DNA of 64,000 nt from KBS-96 sp964247975 (lineage in GTDB: Bacteria; Acidobacteriota; Terriglobia; Bryobacterales; Bryobacteraceae). Positions 35,540 to 44,353 of this stretch are shown here, piece by piece. The position numbers and the translations under genes are program-made. The notes under the pieces were generated by a model. It saw only the letters and a list, made by a program, of their open reading frames with translations. It was not told the DNA's origin and searched no databases. Position 1 is the first letter of the stretch. Every line of letters begins with the position of its first letter. The stretch is from contig CAXTWH010000027.1 in the NCBI GenBank assembly GCA_964247975.1, positions 6,174-70,173 of the forward strand. Reading direction: 5' to 3'.

Positions 35540-36661
35540 TCAACGGTCCCATAACGCTTTACGAATCACTTGCGCTACCTCTTTTATGATGGCTTGATCG
35601 GCCAACAATAAACGGTGCGGAAACCAGAATGCGTCACTCACATAGTTTTCCGCTTCCGGACACGGCATAACCCGGCATGAACCTGTTTGTTGATAAAGCG
35701 GATTTCCGTACAAGGGAAAAGGATAAAACGGCGTACAGGGTATTTGTGCAGCATTCAATCGGCGGCAAAAGGCATCCCGGCTGATTGGGGCGTTTTGCAA
35801 TCTGCCGGGCAGCAGATAAAACGAATTCTGAGTTATCTGCTCAGGCTGCGTTTGCCAGACAATTTCTTTTACATCAGATAACAAACTTTTTAAGAAAATC
35901 GCGTTTTGGGTGCGTTGCGCAATCTGGGTCGGTAATAATTCAAACTGCGCCAGCAGCACCGCTGCCTGCCAGCCGGTAAGCCGGAAGTTTGTGCCTAGAT
36001 TAAAGTGCTTGTAAAAGCTTTCCCCTGGTTTGCGGCCCTGGTTTACGAGGCTTCTGGCTTTTTCCGCAAAGCAGCTTTCATTGGTTACCAGCATTCCGCC
36101 TTCCCCGGCGCATAACACTTTGCCGTTTTGAAAGCTGAACGATCCGCAGATCCCGAAACTGCCGGCGCGTTTGCCGTTCCACTCGCTTCCGTGCGCGTGG
36201 GCTGCATCCTCAATCAGCCATAAGTGATGCTGGGCGGCAATGTCCAATAATGCGTCCATGTTAGCTAACGGTCCTCCGAAGTGAACCGGAATCACTGCCT
36301 TTGTGCGCGGCGTAATGGCTTCACGAACGCGCTCTGGGTCAACATTAAAGCTCCACGGTTCCAGGTCAACAAAAACCGGTAAAGCGCCGACTCGGGAAAT
36401 GGCGGTCGCGGTGGAAATAAACGAAACAGCCGGAACGATCACTTCATCGCCCGGCCCGATATTCAGAACCTGCAGGGCCAGTTCCAGCGTTACCGTGCCG
36501 TTAAACGCGCTGATCCCATACTCAGCGCCCTGGTAAGCGGCAAAGCTGTTTTCAAATTCCTGAACAAAAGGATGAAAGCCGCCCCACTGCGGAGATTGCA
36601 GAACTTGGTGCAGCAGTTCTGCTTCCCGTCCGGTAGCCTGCGGCCATGAAGGAATTTTCAC
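35540..36661 (-). CDS. DegT/DnrJ/EryC1/StrS family PLP aminotransferase
   Basis: 373 residues. Sugar aminotransferases of this family make amino sugars for surface glycans or antibiotics. Seen: GTVTLELALQVLNIGPGDEVIVPA, DAAHAHGSEW (PLP-contacting Asp) and FSFQNGKVLCAGEGGML with the internal-aldimine lysine. Ends with HRLLLADQAIIKEVAQVI. The gene follows the TIM-barrel sugar isomerase gene by 7 bases. Some relatives act on L-glutamine:scyllo-inosamine. The substrate here is unknown. Confidence 0.88.
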   Translation of the reverse strand: MKIPSWPQATGREAELLHQVLQSPQWGGFHPFVQEFENSFAAYQGAEYGISAFNGTVTLELALQVLNIGPGDEVIVPAVSFISTATAISRVGALPVFVDLEPWSFNVDPERVREAITPRTKAVIPVHFGGPLANMDALLDIAAQHHLWLIEDAAHAHGSEWNGKRAGSFGICGSFSFQNGKVLCAGEGGMLVTNESCFAEKARSLVNQGRKPGESFYKHFNLGTNFRLTGWQAAVLLAQFELLPTQIAQRTQNAIFLKSLLSDVKEIVWQTQPEQITQNSFYLLPGRLQNAPISRDAFCRRLNAAQIPCTPFYPFPLYGNPLYQQTGSCRVMPCPEAENYVSDAFWFPHRLLLADQAIIKEVAQVIRKALWDR

Positions 36662-36668
36662 AACCGAA

Positions 36669-37535
36669 CTAGAACGAAAGATTGTGCAGGTACTGATAGC
36701 TTGTTTTCAAGCTCTGCAGCGGATCGCCCGGCGTTTGGTCCTGTTCCACGAAATAATGCTGCACGCCGGCGGATTGCGCTGCCCGCAGCACTGCCGGAAA
36801 ATCAATGGAACCCTTACCTACTTCTTTGAAAGCATCTTTCGGCACGTTCTCGTCGTACTGCACGGCCATGTCTTTCCCTTTATCTTTTAAGTGCAGCAGC
36901 GCCACGCGCCCGGAATGCTGTTTCAACAGTTGCACCGGATCATGGCCGGCAACGCTCGCCCAGAACACGTCCAGTTCCAGCGAAACCAGGTCCTTCTGCG
37001 TTTCATTTAACAGCGTTTCCAGCGGCATGGTGCCGTTTGTCGGCTTGAATTCAAACGCATGGTTGTGATAGCAAACCTGAAGGCCGAGCTTTTTTCCTTG
37101 TTCTCCGGCCTTATTCAGCTTATCGGCCAGCGTTTTGATGGAATCGGCTCCGCCGCGCGCGGAAACGGGCAGGTAGGGAAACACGGCATACTGAAATCCC
37201 CATTCATGCGCATGGCCCAAAGCCTCGCCCATTTTTGCGGTGTCGCCGAACAAAGCATAGTCGATATGCACGCTCACCGGCTTGAGTTTAGCCATCTGCA
37301 GCGGTTTCCAGATGGCGTGAAGCGTACTATAAATCGCTTCCACTTCGGTATAGCCGATATCCTGAATTGCGCCAATCACCGCTGCCGGATCATTTTGAAT
37401 TACGTTACGAACGGTATAAAGCTGCACCCCGATGTTTTTCAGGTGCTGCGATCCGGCAGCTTTGGCGGCCACCGAAGCTACCGGCAACAACGCGGCAGAG
37501 CGTTGAAGAAAATCTCGTCTTCCTAATTTCGACAT
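36669..37535 (-). CDS. Tat-exported sugar phosphate isomerase/epimerase-like TIM-barrel protein
   Basis: About 288 residues. The N-terminus KLGRRDFLQRSAALLPVASVAAKA is a twin-arginine signal, so the folded protein is exported to the periplasm. The rest is an AP endonuclease 2 / xylose isomerase-like barrel: NIGVQLYTVRN, CYHNHAFEFKP, SLELDVFWASV and GKGSIDFPAVLRA, with metal-ligand His and Glu residues in those strands. Start chosen at ATG 37533-37535; two ATGs upstream (to 37547) are possible. Probably co-transcribed with the aminotransferase. Confidence 0.85.
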   Translation of the reverse strand: MSKLGRRDFLQRSAALLPVASVAAKAAGSQHLKNIGVQLYTVRNVIQNDPAAVIGAIQDIGYTEVEAIYSTLHAIWKPLQMAKLKPVSVHIDYALFGDTAKMGEALGHAHEWGFQYAVFPYLPVSARGGADSIKTLADKLNKAGEQGKKLGLQVCYHNHAFEFKPTNGTMPLETLLNETQKDLVSLELDVFWASVAGHDPVQLLKQHSGRVALLHLKDKGKDMAVQYDENVPKDAFKEVGKGSIDFPAVLRAAQSAGVQHYFVEQDQTPGDPLQSLKTSYQYLHNLSF

Positions 37536-37601
37536 TCTCCTCATCATATCCGTTTGGGGAAACGGCAGAAGTGGAAATTGTTTACGAAGCCACCAATCAG
37601 G

Positions 37602-37907
37602 CTACTGCGGATTGCCTCCCTGGTCGGGAACCATAAACGATGTGTCGCCCGGCCGTGTTTTCCCGGTTCGCTCCCGAACGAACCGCTCCTGCGTGCCGGG
37701 ATCATGCTGCAGTTTATTGATTAACTGCTTTTCGTCTTCGATCTCTTTGAGAAGCGTCGCGTTCTGTTCTTCCAACTGGCGAACCACTCTGCGCTTCTCT
37801 TCTAGTGCGCCTACCCCTTGGGGTCCATGCAGCATAATTGCGGCATAAGCGGCGAAACCGATCAAACTACATAAAAAAACAATTGGACGTAGAAATGATC
37901 TATACAA
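37602..37907 (-). CDS. ftsB: Septum formation initiator family protein (FtsB/DivIC-like)
   Basis: 101 residues. One N-terminal hydrophobic helix (FLRPIVFLCSLIGFAAYAAI) is followed by a leucine-rich coiled coil (EEKRRVVRQLEEQNATLLKEI) and a short C-terminal segment with ERFVRERTGKTRPGDT, as in FtsB and DivIC. It joins FtsL and FtsQ in the divisome. No other division gene is next to it. The assignment rests on topology and the short conserved tail. Confidence 0.83.
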   Translation of the reverse strand: MYRSFLRPIVFLCSLIGFAAYAAIMLHGPQGVGALEEKRRVVRQLEEQNATLLKEIEDEKQLINKLQHDPGTQERFVRERTGKTRPGDTSFMVPDQGGNPQ

Positions 37908-37910
37908 CTT

Positions 37911-37938
37911 TTGTAAAAGTCCTTATCTTGTTTATAAT
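37911..37938 (+). promoter_or_regulatory. Probable sigma-70 promoter of cutA
   Basis: TTGTAA at 37911-37916 and TATAAT at 37933-37938, spaced by 16 bases, in the divergent gap between ftsB and cutA. Expected transcription start is near 37945, leaving a leader of 30-90 bases depending on the cutA start. Confidence 0.6.
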
Positions 37939-37977
37939 CTGGTTTTAGCTACACGTCTAGTGTTCCTCAAGGAAATC

Positions 37978-38358
37978 ATGCCCGCAATGGAAGATTTTCG
38001 TTTTCCTTGCGTTTTCCACTTGTTTTCATCAGAAATTATGGCTTCAGCGATTCTTGTTCTTTGTGCTTGCGGAACTGCTCTTGAAGCGGAAACCATTGCC
38101 CGCGCGCTTGTGAACGAACGCATTGCGGCCTGCGTTAACATTCTGCTGCAAGTCACCAGCGTGTATCGCTGGCAGGGAAAAACAGAAACTGCGCCCGAAC
38201 ATCTGTTATTCATCAAGACCGCGCCCGAACAAGAACAGAAGCTTCAACAACGCCTGCTTCAGCTTCACTCCTACGACACGCCGGAGATCGTTGTGCTGCC
38301 GATTGAAAGCGGTTTTCCCGGATATCTGGCCTGGCTGCGGGAGCAGGTATCCGATTAA
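37978..38358 (+). CDS. cutA: CutA divalent-cation tolerance family protein
   Basis: Small trimeric PII-like protein. The core ILVLCACGTALEAETIARALV, IAACVNILLQVTSVYRWQGK and TPEIVVLPIESG is typical of CutA. Copper-tolerance names are historical and the role is unclear. Start ATG 37978 has AAGGA just upstream and gives 126 residues. The ATG at 38038 gives 106 residues, nearer the family length, but without a ribosome site. Confidence 0.9.
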   Translation: MPAMEDFRFPCVFHLFSSEIMASAILVLCACGTALEAETIARALVNERIAACVNILLQVTSVYRWQGKTETAPEHLLFIKTAPEQEQKLQQRLLQLHSYDTPEIVVLPIESGFPGYLAWLREQVSD

Positions 38359-38440
38359 CCGGGACGAGTGATCCTGTTTTAATCGCTATACTACCGGTTT
38401 GAGGCATGGAAATAGTCGTAACGCTTCGCAGACAGCAAAC

Positions 38441-39223
38441 ATGAGTTCAACAGCGTTGTCAGTAGTGATCCCGGCTTATAACGAAGAAGCAACCATCATG
38501 AAAGTGATTCGCGAAGTGCTGGCCGTGCCGCACCTGGCGGAAATCATCGTGGTGGATGACTGCTCCACCGATCGAACCTTTGATCTGGCTTTGCAAATGG
38601 CTTCCTCGCAGCCCCTTGTGAAAGTGCTTCGGCACCCAAGAAACAGCGGAAAAACCGAAGCCCTGAAAACCGGCTTTGCCGCCACCAGCGGCGACATCGT
38701 GATTGTGCAGGATGCCGATCTGGAATACCATCCTTCCGAAATTCACATCGTCATTGATCCCATTGTGGAAGGCGTGGCTGACGTGGTTTACGGTTCGCGT
38801 TTTCAGGTGCGCCGGGCCGCGCGCGTGCTTTACTTCTACCATTACCTGGCCAACAAAGGCTTAACGTTCCTGTCGAACTTACTAACCAATCTGAACCTGA
38901 CCGACGTGGAAACCGGTTATAAAGCCTTTCGCGGCGAAATTATCCGGAACATGATTATCACTTCCAGCGGATTCGGCTTTGAAATTGAAGTGACTGCCAA
39001 AATCGCCAAGCTTCGCTGCGCTGTTTATGAAGTTCCGATCAGTTATTATGGCCGCACTTATGACGAAGGAAAAAAAATCGGCATCCGCGACGGAATCGCC
39101 GCGCTTTGGTACATCCTGATTTATAACCTGTTCACCAGTTTGAACCGTTCGTACCGGGCCATTCCGGTTCTTTCTAATATTTTTCGTCCACCGCTTGGCA
39201 AATCTTCCTCGCTGCGCTTTTGA
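38441..39223 (+). CDS. Family 2 glycosyltransferase, dolichol/polyprenyl-phosphate hexosyltransferase type
   Basis: 260 residues. GT-A fold motifs: SVVIPAYNEEATI, IIVVDDCSTDRT, the metal-binding DAD in VIVQDADLEYHP, YGSRFQV and DVETGYKAFRG. These match DPM1/polyprenyl-phosphate mannosyl or glucosyl transferases, which load a lipid carrier on the cytoplasmic side of the membrane. No transmembrane domain beyond a weakly hydrophobic C-terminal stretch (LWYILIYNLFTSL). ATG at 38441; a longer frame begins at 38399. Confidence 0.9.
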   Translation: MSSTALSVVIPAYNEEATIMKVIREVLAVPHLAEIIVVDDCSTDRTFDLALQMASSQPLVKVLRHPRNSGKTEALKTGFAATSGDIVIVQDADLEYHPSEIHIVIDPIVEGVADVVYGSRFQVRRAARVLYFYHYLANKGLTFLSNLLTNLNLTDVETGYKAFRGEIIRNMIITSSGFGFEIEVTAKIAKLRCAVYEVPISYYGRTYDEGKKIGIRDGIAALWYILIYNLFTSLNRSYRAIPVLSNIFRPPLGKSSSLRF

Positions 39224-39259
39224 AACTTAGCAGTCGTATTTCAGTACTGGGTTGCATCG

Positions 39260-39274
39260 CTCCGCGCAGCGGAG
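39260..39274 (+). terminator. Short hairpin before the HAD gene
   Basis: CTCCGC-GCA-GCGGAG (6-base stem, 3-base loop) followed by TTCTT, 36 bases after the glycosyltransferase stop. The stem is short and the T-run poor, so this is a weak terminator candidate. Confidence 0.35.
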
Positions 39275-39311
39275 TTCTTACAAGGTAAGGTAGTGTCCAT
39301 TAACCTTCGCT

Positions 39312-40118
39312 ATGCAGATTGAAGTGATTACCGGGGCTTCGGCGCAGTCTTCCAAAATTGCGCTGCTCGATTTTGACGGTACATTGTCCCTGGTTCGCGC
39401 CGGTTGGGCCGATGTGATGGTGCCGATGATGGTGAAAGAACTAGTCGGGCTTCAGCCTGATGAAACCGAAGCCGATTTAACTGGCGTGGTTTCCGAGTTC
39501 GTGTATCGCTTGACCGGCCAGCCCACGATTTGCCAGATGGCTGAACTGTGCCGCCAGATTGAACGACGCGGCAGAATGCCCTGCGATCCGGTTTACTACA
39601 AACAGCGTTATTTAAATCTGCTGAATGTTGTGGTCGGCCAACGAATCAGCGAACTTCGCGAAAACCCTGCCGCCGCTGTTAAATATCTGGTGCCCGGTTC
39701 GCTTGAGCTTCTCGAAGATTTACGCCAACGCGGTTTGCGCTTGTATCTGGCCAGCGGCACCGATCATGAATGCGTTTGCGAAGAATCCGATCTGCTGGGG
39801 CTCACGCCGTTCTTCAACGGTGGCATCTTCGGCGCGGTGGATGATCGCGGCACGTTCTCCAAAAAAATCCTGATTGATAAGCTGATTGGCAGTTCAGAAT
39901 GCAGCGGCCCGGAGATTCTGGGCTTTGGGGACGGCTACGTGGAAATTGAAAACATTAAAAGTGTGGGCGGGGTAGCGGTGGGCGTAGCAACCGACGAGCC
40001 GGATTGCCGCAAAATCGATCCCTGGAAAAGGAACCGCCTGGTTCAGGTCGGGGCCGATTACGTTATTCCGCATTATCTGGATCGCGGCGAACTGTTCCGC
40101 TGGTTATTCCCTGTATGA
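39312..40118 (+). CDS. HAD-family hydrolase
   Basis: 268-residue HAD-like phosphatase. The nucleophile motif is LLDFDGTLSL, with motif II in LYLASGTDHECV, and FGDGYVEIE for the metal-binding acidic residues (motif IV). A helical cap sits between motifs I and II. Its stop overlaps the next start by ATGA, so it begins a four-gene operon with a deoxyhypusine-synthase-like protein, an HldE-like kinase and a cupin. A phosphatase next to a sugar kinase suggests a phosphosugar pathway. Confidence 0.85.
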   Translation: MQIEVITGASAQSSKIALLDFDGTLSLVRAGWADVMVPMMVKELVGLQPDETEADLTGVVSEFVYRLTGQPTICQMAELCRQIERRGRMPCDPVYYKQRYLNLLNVVVGQRISELRENPAAAVKYLVPGSLELLEDLRQRGLRLYLASGTDHECVCEESDLLGLTPFFNGGIFGAVDDRGTFSKKILIDKLIGSSECSGPEILGFGDGYVEIENIKSVGGVAVGVATDEPDCRKIDPWKRNRLVQVGADYVIPHYLDRGELFRWLFPV

Positions 40119-41083
40119 AGTCCCGTTATTCCGCGTTCGACCGTAGCCGTTTGGTCATTAAACCGCTCGACGAGCGTGTTCACGATCTTCACCTTGATAA
40201 TTGGCTTGCTTTGGACGACCCAACGCCGCCTTACGAGCATCCTGATCTGCCCGCGCTGGCCGACCGCTTACTCAAAGCACGCCGGAAATCAGCCGCTTGC
40301 ATCCTGATGATGGGCGCGCATGTGCTGCGGGCCGGAGTAAATCGCTTTCTGATTGATCTGCTGCGGAAAGGCATCATCACCCATCTAGCGGTGAACGGCG
40401 CGGGAGCTATTCACGATTATGAACTGGCGCGCATCGGGGCGACCACGGAAAGCGTTCCTCAGTACATCAGCACCGGAGAGTTCGGGTTATGGCGGGAAAC
40501 CGGCGAACTGAATGATTGGATTGCGGAAGCGGCGGAACTGAACCTCGGCTTAGGTGAAAACATCGGGCGGCGCATCCTCGAAAGTGCCTACCCTCATCGC
40601 GATCTCAGCATTTTCGCGGCGGCTTATGAGTTATCCGTTCCCCTCACTGTTCACGTCGGCATCGGATACGATATTCTGCACGAGCATCCGAACTGCGACG
40701 GTGCGGCCACCGGGAAAGCAAGCTACCGTGACTTTCTCATCTTTGCCCATACAGTGGAAAATCTGGAAACTGGAGTGATGCTCAGCTTCGGCTCGGCAGT
40801 TATGGCACCGGAAGTTTATCTGAAAGCTTTATCGATGGCGCGCAACGTCGCTCACCAGGAACAACTTCAAATCCGACGCTTCACCACGGCGGTTTTCGAT
40901 CTGGTGCCGATGACCGGCAACTTTCGTGAGGAACAGCCCAAAATGGAAGCGGCCTATTATTTCCGCCCTCGCAAAACCATCCTGATCAGAACCGTAGCTG
41001 ATGGTGGAGAAAGCTTTTACTTCAGCGGAAACCATCGGGCTACCATTCCGGCCCTTTGGCGGCAATTGCAGGAACGCGCATGA
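40115..41083 (+). CDS. Deoxyhypusine-synthase-like Rossmann-fold protein
   Basis: 322 residues. The middle shows CILMMGAHVLRAGVNRFLIDL, then THLAVNGAGAIHDYELARIGATTE, a pattern recalling the NAD-binding core of deoxyhypusine synthase-like proteins (GAG-x2-HD-x-E), then LTVHVGIGYDILHEHPNCDG. The substrate lysine loop of true deoxyhypusine synthase is not recognisable. Bacteria lack eIF5A, so a different reaction is expected. Overlaps both neighbours by ATGA. The family call is moderate; the function is unknown. Confidence 0.5.
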   Translation: MKSRYSAFDRSRLVIKPLDERVHDLHLDNWLALDDPTPPYEHPDLPALADRLLKARRKSAACILMMGAHVLRAGVNRFLIDLLRKGIITHLAVNGAGAIHDYELARIGATTESVPQYISTGEFGLWRETGELNDWIAEAAELNLGLGENIGRRILESAYPHRDLSIFAAAYELSVPLTVHVGIGYDILHEHPNCDGAATGKASYRDFLIFAHTVENLETGVMLSFGSAVMAPEVYLKALSMARNVAHQEQLQIRRFTTAVFDLVPMTGNFREEQPKMEAAYYFRPRKTILIRTVADGGESFYFSGNHRATIPALWRQLQERA

Positions 41084-42081
41084 CCACAACGGAAGTTCTG
41101 GCGCAGGCAGCCCGTTTATCGATTCTGATTGTGGGCGATATCTGCCTGGACCGCTGGTGCCGCTACGATCCGGCCTTGTCGGAGCCTTCGCGGGAAACCG
41201 GCATTCCTCGTACCGCCGTCGTTTCCGCGAACACAACGCCGGGGGCTGGCGGCACCATCGCCTCCAACTTAGCTTCTTTGAGCGTGCGGCAGATCACCGT
41301 TTTAGGTGTAGCAGGTCTGGACGGCAACGGCTATGATCTGGTGGAAGCTTTGGAAGCACGGGGCATCGATTCCACGCAACTGGTTCGCACCCGCGAAGTT
41401 CCTACCTTCACTTATACAAAAATCATCAACGCTGCTACCGGGATCGAAGACCGGCCCCGCATTGATTTTGTGTTCGCCAATCCGCTGCCCCTTGCGGTAG
41501 AATCCGAACTCCTCGCCCGCTTCCACCGGCTTGCTCCTGCTGCTGATGCCGTTATCATTTCCGACCAGGCGGAAACCAACGCCGGCGGCGTTGTCACCGA
41601 AACAATGCGGCAAGCCTTAACCGAGATAGCGTCGGCTTACCCGAATAAAGTAATTCTGGTCGATTCTCGCAAACGCGGCGAACTTTACCGGCGAGTGCTG
41701 GTAAAAGTGAATGAACAGGAAGCCGAAGAATGCTGCGTTCGCCTCGGTTGCCAAGATTATCAAACACTGCGCAGCCAAATTGACTACCCCGCTTTGCTCG
41801 TGACTTGCGGCAGCGCAGGTGCCCTGCTGGTGCAGGCAGACCGGGAAATCCACGTGCCGACGCAGCCTGTTCAGAACCCGGTTGACATCTGCGGCGCTGG
41901 CGACAGCTTCAACGCCGGGTTAGCCATTGCTTTATCGTTAACCAACAACATGGTTCAAGCTGTGCAGTTTGGCCACCGAATCGCCTCCATCACCATCATG
42001 AAGCCCGGCACCGGTACCGCATCCCCGGAAGAAGTTCTGGCTGCCGAAGCAGCGGCTCCCGATTCCCGCCAATTACCATAG
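41080..42081 (+). CDS. PfkB/ribokinase-family sugar kinase, HldE kinase-like
   Basis: 333 residues. N-terminal LIVGDICLDRWCRYDP and the glycine-rich TPGAGGTIASNLASL resemble the D-glycero-manno-heptose-7-phosphate kinase (HldE/RfaE) branch. The phosphotransfer motif DICGAGDSFNAGLA contains the catalytic aspartate. No adenylyltransferase domain is attached. Phosphorylates a sugar at an unknown position. It is the third gene of the HAD/DHS-like/kinase/cupin operon and overlaps the previous gene by ATGA. Confidence 0.83.
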   Translation: MTTTEVLAQAARLSILIVGDICLDRWCRYDPALSEPSRETGIPRTAVVSANTTPGAGGTIASNLASLSVRQITVLGVAGLDGNGYDLVEALEARGIDSTQLVRTREVPTFTYTKIINAATGIEDRPRIDFVFANPLPLAVESELLARFHRLAPAADAVIISDQAETNAGGVVTETMRQALTEIASAYPNKVILVDSRKRGELYRRVLVKVNEQEAEECCVRLGCQDYQTLRSQIDYPALLVTCGSAGALLVQADREIHVPTQPVQNPVDICGAGDSFNAGLAIALSLTNNMVQAVQFGHRIASITIMKPGTGTASPEEVLAAEAAAPDSRQLP

Positions 42082-42086
42082 GTTTT

Positions 42087-42680
42087 ATGGAGCGACGGCG
42101 ATTTAACACCATCCTGACCGGTCTTGGGTTCGCAGCTTCCGCATCGGATTTTGAGAAAGAAATGCACAACGGTTCAAGCGATCCCGAAATCCTTAAACTG
42201 TCCCGCAACGGCTGGATGCCCAACAACGAGCGATTGCCGGTGCTGCTGTATCGGGGCGTCTTTGTTTCTGCCGGAGAAGATCCGGCAGCGCATTTTGAAA
42301 CAGCATTCCTCCGCCACGGCTGGCCTCCGCAGTGGCGCAACGGCGTTTACGATTTCCACCACTACCATTCCACCGCTCATGAAGTGCTTGGATTTGCAAA
42401 AGGCCGGGCCAGGCTGATGCTGGACGGCGAAAACGGCCACGAGGTCACAGTGCAGGCTGGCGACGTAGCATTTTTACCCGCCGGAACCGGCCATTGTAAG
42501 CTGGAAGCCAGCTCCGACTTTCTGGTGATCGGCGCTTACCCGCCAAATCAGCACTGGGATATCTGCCGTAAAGCTCCCTCGGAAGCAGTGCGGCAGGAAA
42601 TGGAACGATTGGTTTTCCCTCAGTCCGATCCGGTAAGCGGCTCATCCGGGCTATTGGTGAAACTGTGGCATCCTGCTTAA
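42087..42680 (+). CDS. Cupin domain protein (YjlB-like)
   Basis: 197 residues. Cupin motif 1 is FHHYHSTAHEVLGFAKGRA and motif 2 is VTVQAGDVAFLPAGTGHCKL, giving a His/His/Glu/His metal site. The N-terminus ERRRFNTILTGLGFAASA looks like a short twin-arginine signal, unusual for this family, although an alternative start at the Met in KEMHNGS would remove it. Last gene of the HAD operon, then TAATG overlap with the next secreted protein. Function unknown. Confidence 0.75.
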   Translation: MERRRFNTILTGLGFAASASDFEKEMHNGSSDPEILKLSRNGWMPNNERLPVLLYRGVFVSAGEDPAAHFETAFLRHGWPPQWRNGVYDFHHYHSTAHEVLGFAKGRARLMLDGENGHEVTVQAGDVAFLPAGTGHCKLEASSDFLVIGAYPPNQHWDICRKAPSEAVRQEMERLVFPQSDPVSGSSGLLVKLWHPA

Positions 42681-43585
42681 TGCTTCGGACGCTTCTTGTT
42701 TTTGCACTAGCCGCTCTGCTCTCAGCACAACAGCCTCCTGCCCATCCCGTTCCGGGAGAACTGCTTCCTGGCGCGCGGCAGGTGGCTGCATCGCTGAATT
42801 TATTGCCGTCCCTATCCAGGCTCCAACAACTGCAATCGGAGACTCCTTCTGCCGCGAACGCGCTGGAGATCTTATTACTTCACCAACAAGTTACGGAAGA
42901 ACTGATGCGCGCTTCGTTCCAGCTTGATGCCACTCTCGCGCAAATTGATAACGAAACTGCGCAGGCAAAAAACATCGAAGATTACCTGACTGATCGCCGC
43001 GACCATGACGTGAACCGGCTGAACTTGGCGAGTTTAAGTGTTGGCGGCGCGCTTGGTGTCGTGAGTTCCGCACTGCAATTATCAGCGAACCATGCCAAAG
43101 CGGGAAACGCTACCGGCATTGTGGCTGGCGGTGTCGCTTCCACCTTGTCCATTATCGGGCTGCGTGCGCAGCGGGGAAAAACCATGCAGTTCGCGTTCCC
43201 GTCCAACATGCTGGCCCAATTATTCAATCGCCCCCCAGAACCCACCAGCGTTTATCCGCCGGTGGTCTGGGCATTCTTGAATGCGGTTGCCCCTACTGAC
43301 CCTGACAACATTTCTCGCAAAGAACGTTTGATTCGCACTTGGACCGCAGTGGATCGTATTCCGCCGCTAAACACACCGGAAGGAACAGGAAAAATTGAAC
43401 GCATGGCCAGCATGCCCGACCAGAACCACCGTTTATCCATTGACGATTTAGGTGATCGCGTAGCCATGCTTCAGGATGTTCGAGCCAAAATCTCGTTTTT
43501 GAAGCGCGATCTGGAAAGCGTATTGAATGCCGTTCCGGTTCTGTCTCCCGGCATTCTTCCTAAAACCGCTCCTTCTAATCAATAA
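42680..43585 (+). CDS. Secreted protein of unknown function
   Basis: 301 residues starting in a TAATG overlap with the cupin gene. Signal peptide LRTLLVFALAALLSAQQ. The middle has two or three Gly/Ala-rich hydrophobic stretches (LNLASLSVGGALGVVSSALQL, ATGIVAGGVASTLSIIGL). The rest is helical and charged. It may sit in the membrane. I recognise no family. Position suggests it is the last gene of the HAD operon, but a functional link is not evident. Confidence 0.65.
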   Translation: MLRTLLVFALAALLSAQQPPAHPVPGELLPGARQVAASLNLLPSLSRLQQLQSETPSAANALEILLLHQQVTEELMRASFQLDATLAQIDNETAQAKNIEDYLTDRRDHDVNRLNLASLSVGGALGVVSSALQLSANHAKAGNATGIVAGGVASTLSIIGLRAQRGKTMQFAFPSNMLAQLFNRPPEPTSVYPPVVWAFLNAVAPTDPDNISRKERLIRTWTAVDRIPPLNTPEGTGKIERMASMPDQNHRLSIDDLGDRVAMLQDVRAKISFLKRDLESVLNAVPVLSPGILPKTAPSNQ

Positions 43586-43598
43586 AGCCGCTTAAATT

Positions 43599-44000
43599 TT
43601 AGTTCGCGTGCGAAAGCCGAAGCTCGTCTTCCAGCTCATAAATGCGATCCTCAATGGTTTTTGTCGGCTTTCCGGTCGCTTGTACCTGGGCCAATTTCCG
43701 CCGCTGCTGGTCCAATTGCTTTTGAACTACAACAATTTTGGGCGAAGCGGAAGCAGATTCCTGCGCAGCCGGCGGCTTGGATTCGCCGCTTGGCTTGCCA
43801 GTCGATTTTGCCGGGCGCGGCTTCTTTGATTTCGAAGGAATTGCTACCTTCTCGCCAAAATCTTCCAACAACTCGCGCTGGATCTGCAGCAGTTCGTTGG
43901 CTAGTTCGTTGAACCGGTTAATCAGGTCTTTCTTGGCTAGATTGCGCAGTTTCAAATAGTTATTTTTTGCTTCGCGGTATTCATCAAGTGTGTTGGGCAT
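43599..44000 (-). CDS. Small coiled-coil protein, function unknown
   Basis: 133 residues starting at an ATG with AAGGA seven bases upstream. N-terminal helix (TLDEYREAKNNYLKLRNLAKKDLI), then a Lys/Ser/Pro-rich linker (SKSKKPRPAKSTGKPSGESK), then a second helix (VVVQKQLDQQRRKLAQVQ). This layout resembles small nucleoid or scaffolding proteins, but no family is clear. A longer frame to 44066 lacks support. Confidence 0.6.
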   Translation of the reverse strand: MPNTLDEYREAKNNYLKLRNLAKKDLINRFNELANELLQIQRELLEDFGEKVAIPSKSKKPRPAKSTGKPSGESKPPAAQESASASPKIVVVQKQLDQQRRKLAQVQATGKPTKTIEDRIYELEDELRLSHAN

Positions 44001-44137
44001 AAACAATCCTTCCGTCCGCCGGGAGTCTGCATAAGATGATGGGGAAAACGGAAAAGAATCCTCCATTTATTTTAGCGAACAAAAGGCGAAATTACATCCT
44101 TCGAAATAATGATTCTTCCGCCGCGTCTAAAAATAAT

Positions 44138-44353
44138 ATGCCCACTTACGAACTGGAATACGCCCAGGAAAATTTGGAAGAACTGTTTCATCAAGCCCGT
44201 TCGGGAGAAGAAGTCATCATTGTTCGCGCCGATGGCAGATCCTGCGAACTGGTCCCATTGGCGGAAGTGAAAACGGAGCTGCCTGCTTCAACCACTACGG
44301 TCATTGATCTTCCGCTGGAACCGGAAGCCGACGGCAACTTGGTACCAGCCTAG
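44138..44353 (+). CDS. Phd/YefM-like antitoxin without visible toxin
   Basis: 71 residues. TYELEYAQENLEELFHQARSGEEVIIVRADGRSCELVP (quoted in parts) has the Phd/YefM N-terminal pattern: a strand, a helix with E-E-L, and the strand EVIIVRADG before a disordered C-terminus. Normally followed by a Doc, RelE or PIN toxin. The next gene, 108 bases on, is the vWA-like lipoprotein, not a toxin. Orphan antitoxins of this kind are common in Acidobacteria and cyanobacteria. Confidence 0.7.
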   Translation: MPTYELEYAQENLEELFHQARSGEEVIIVRADGRSCELVPLAEVKTELPASTTTVIDLPLEPEADGNLVPA

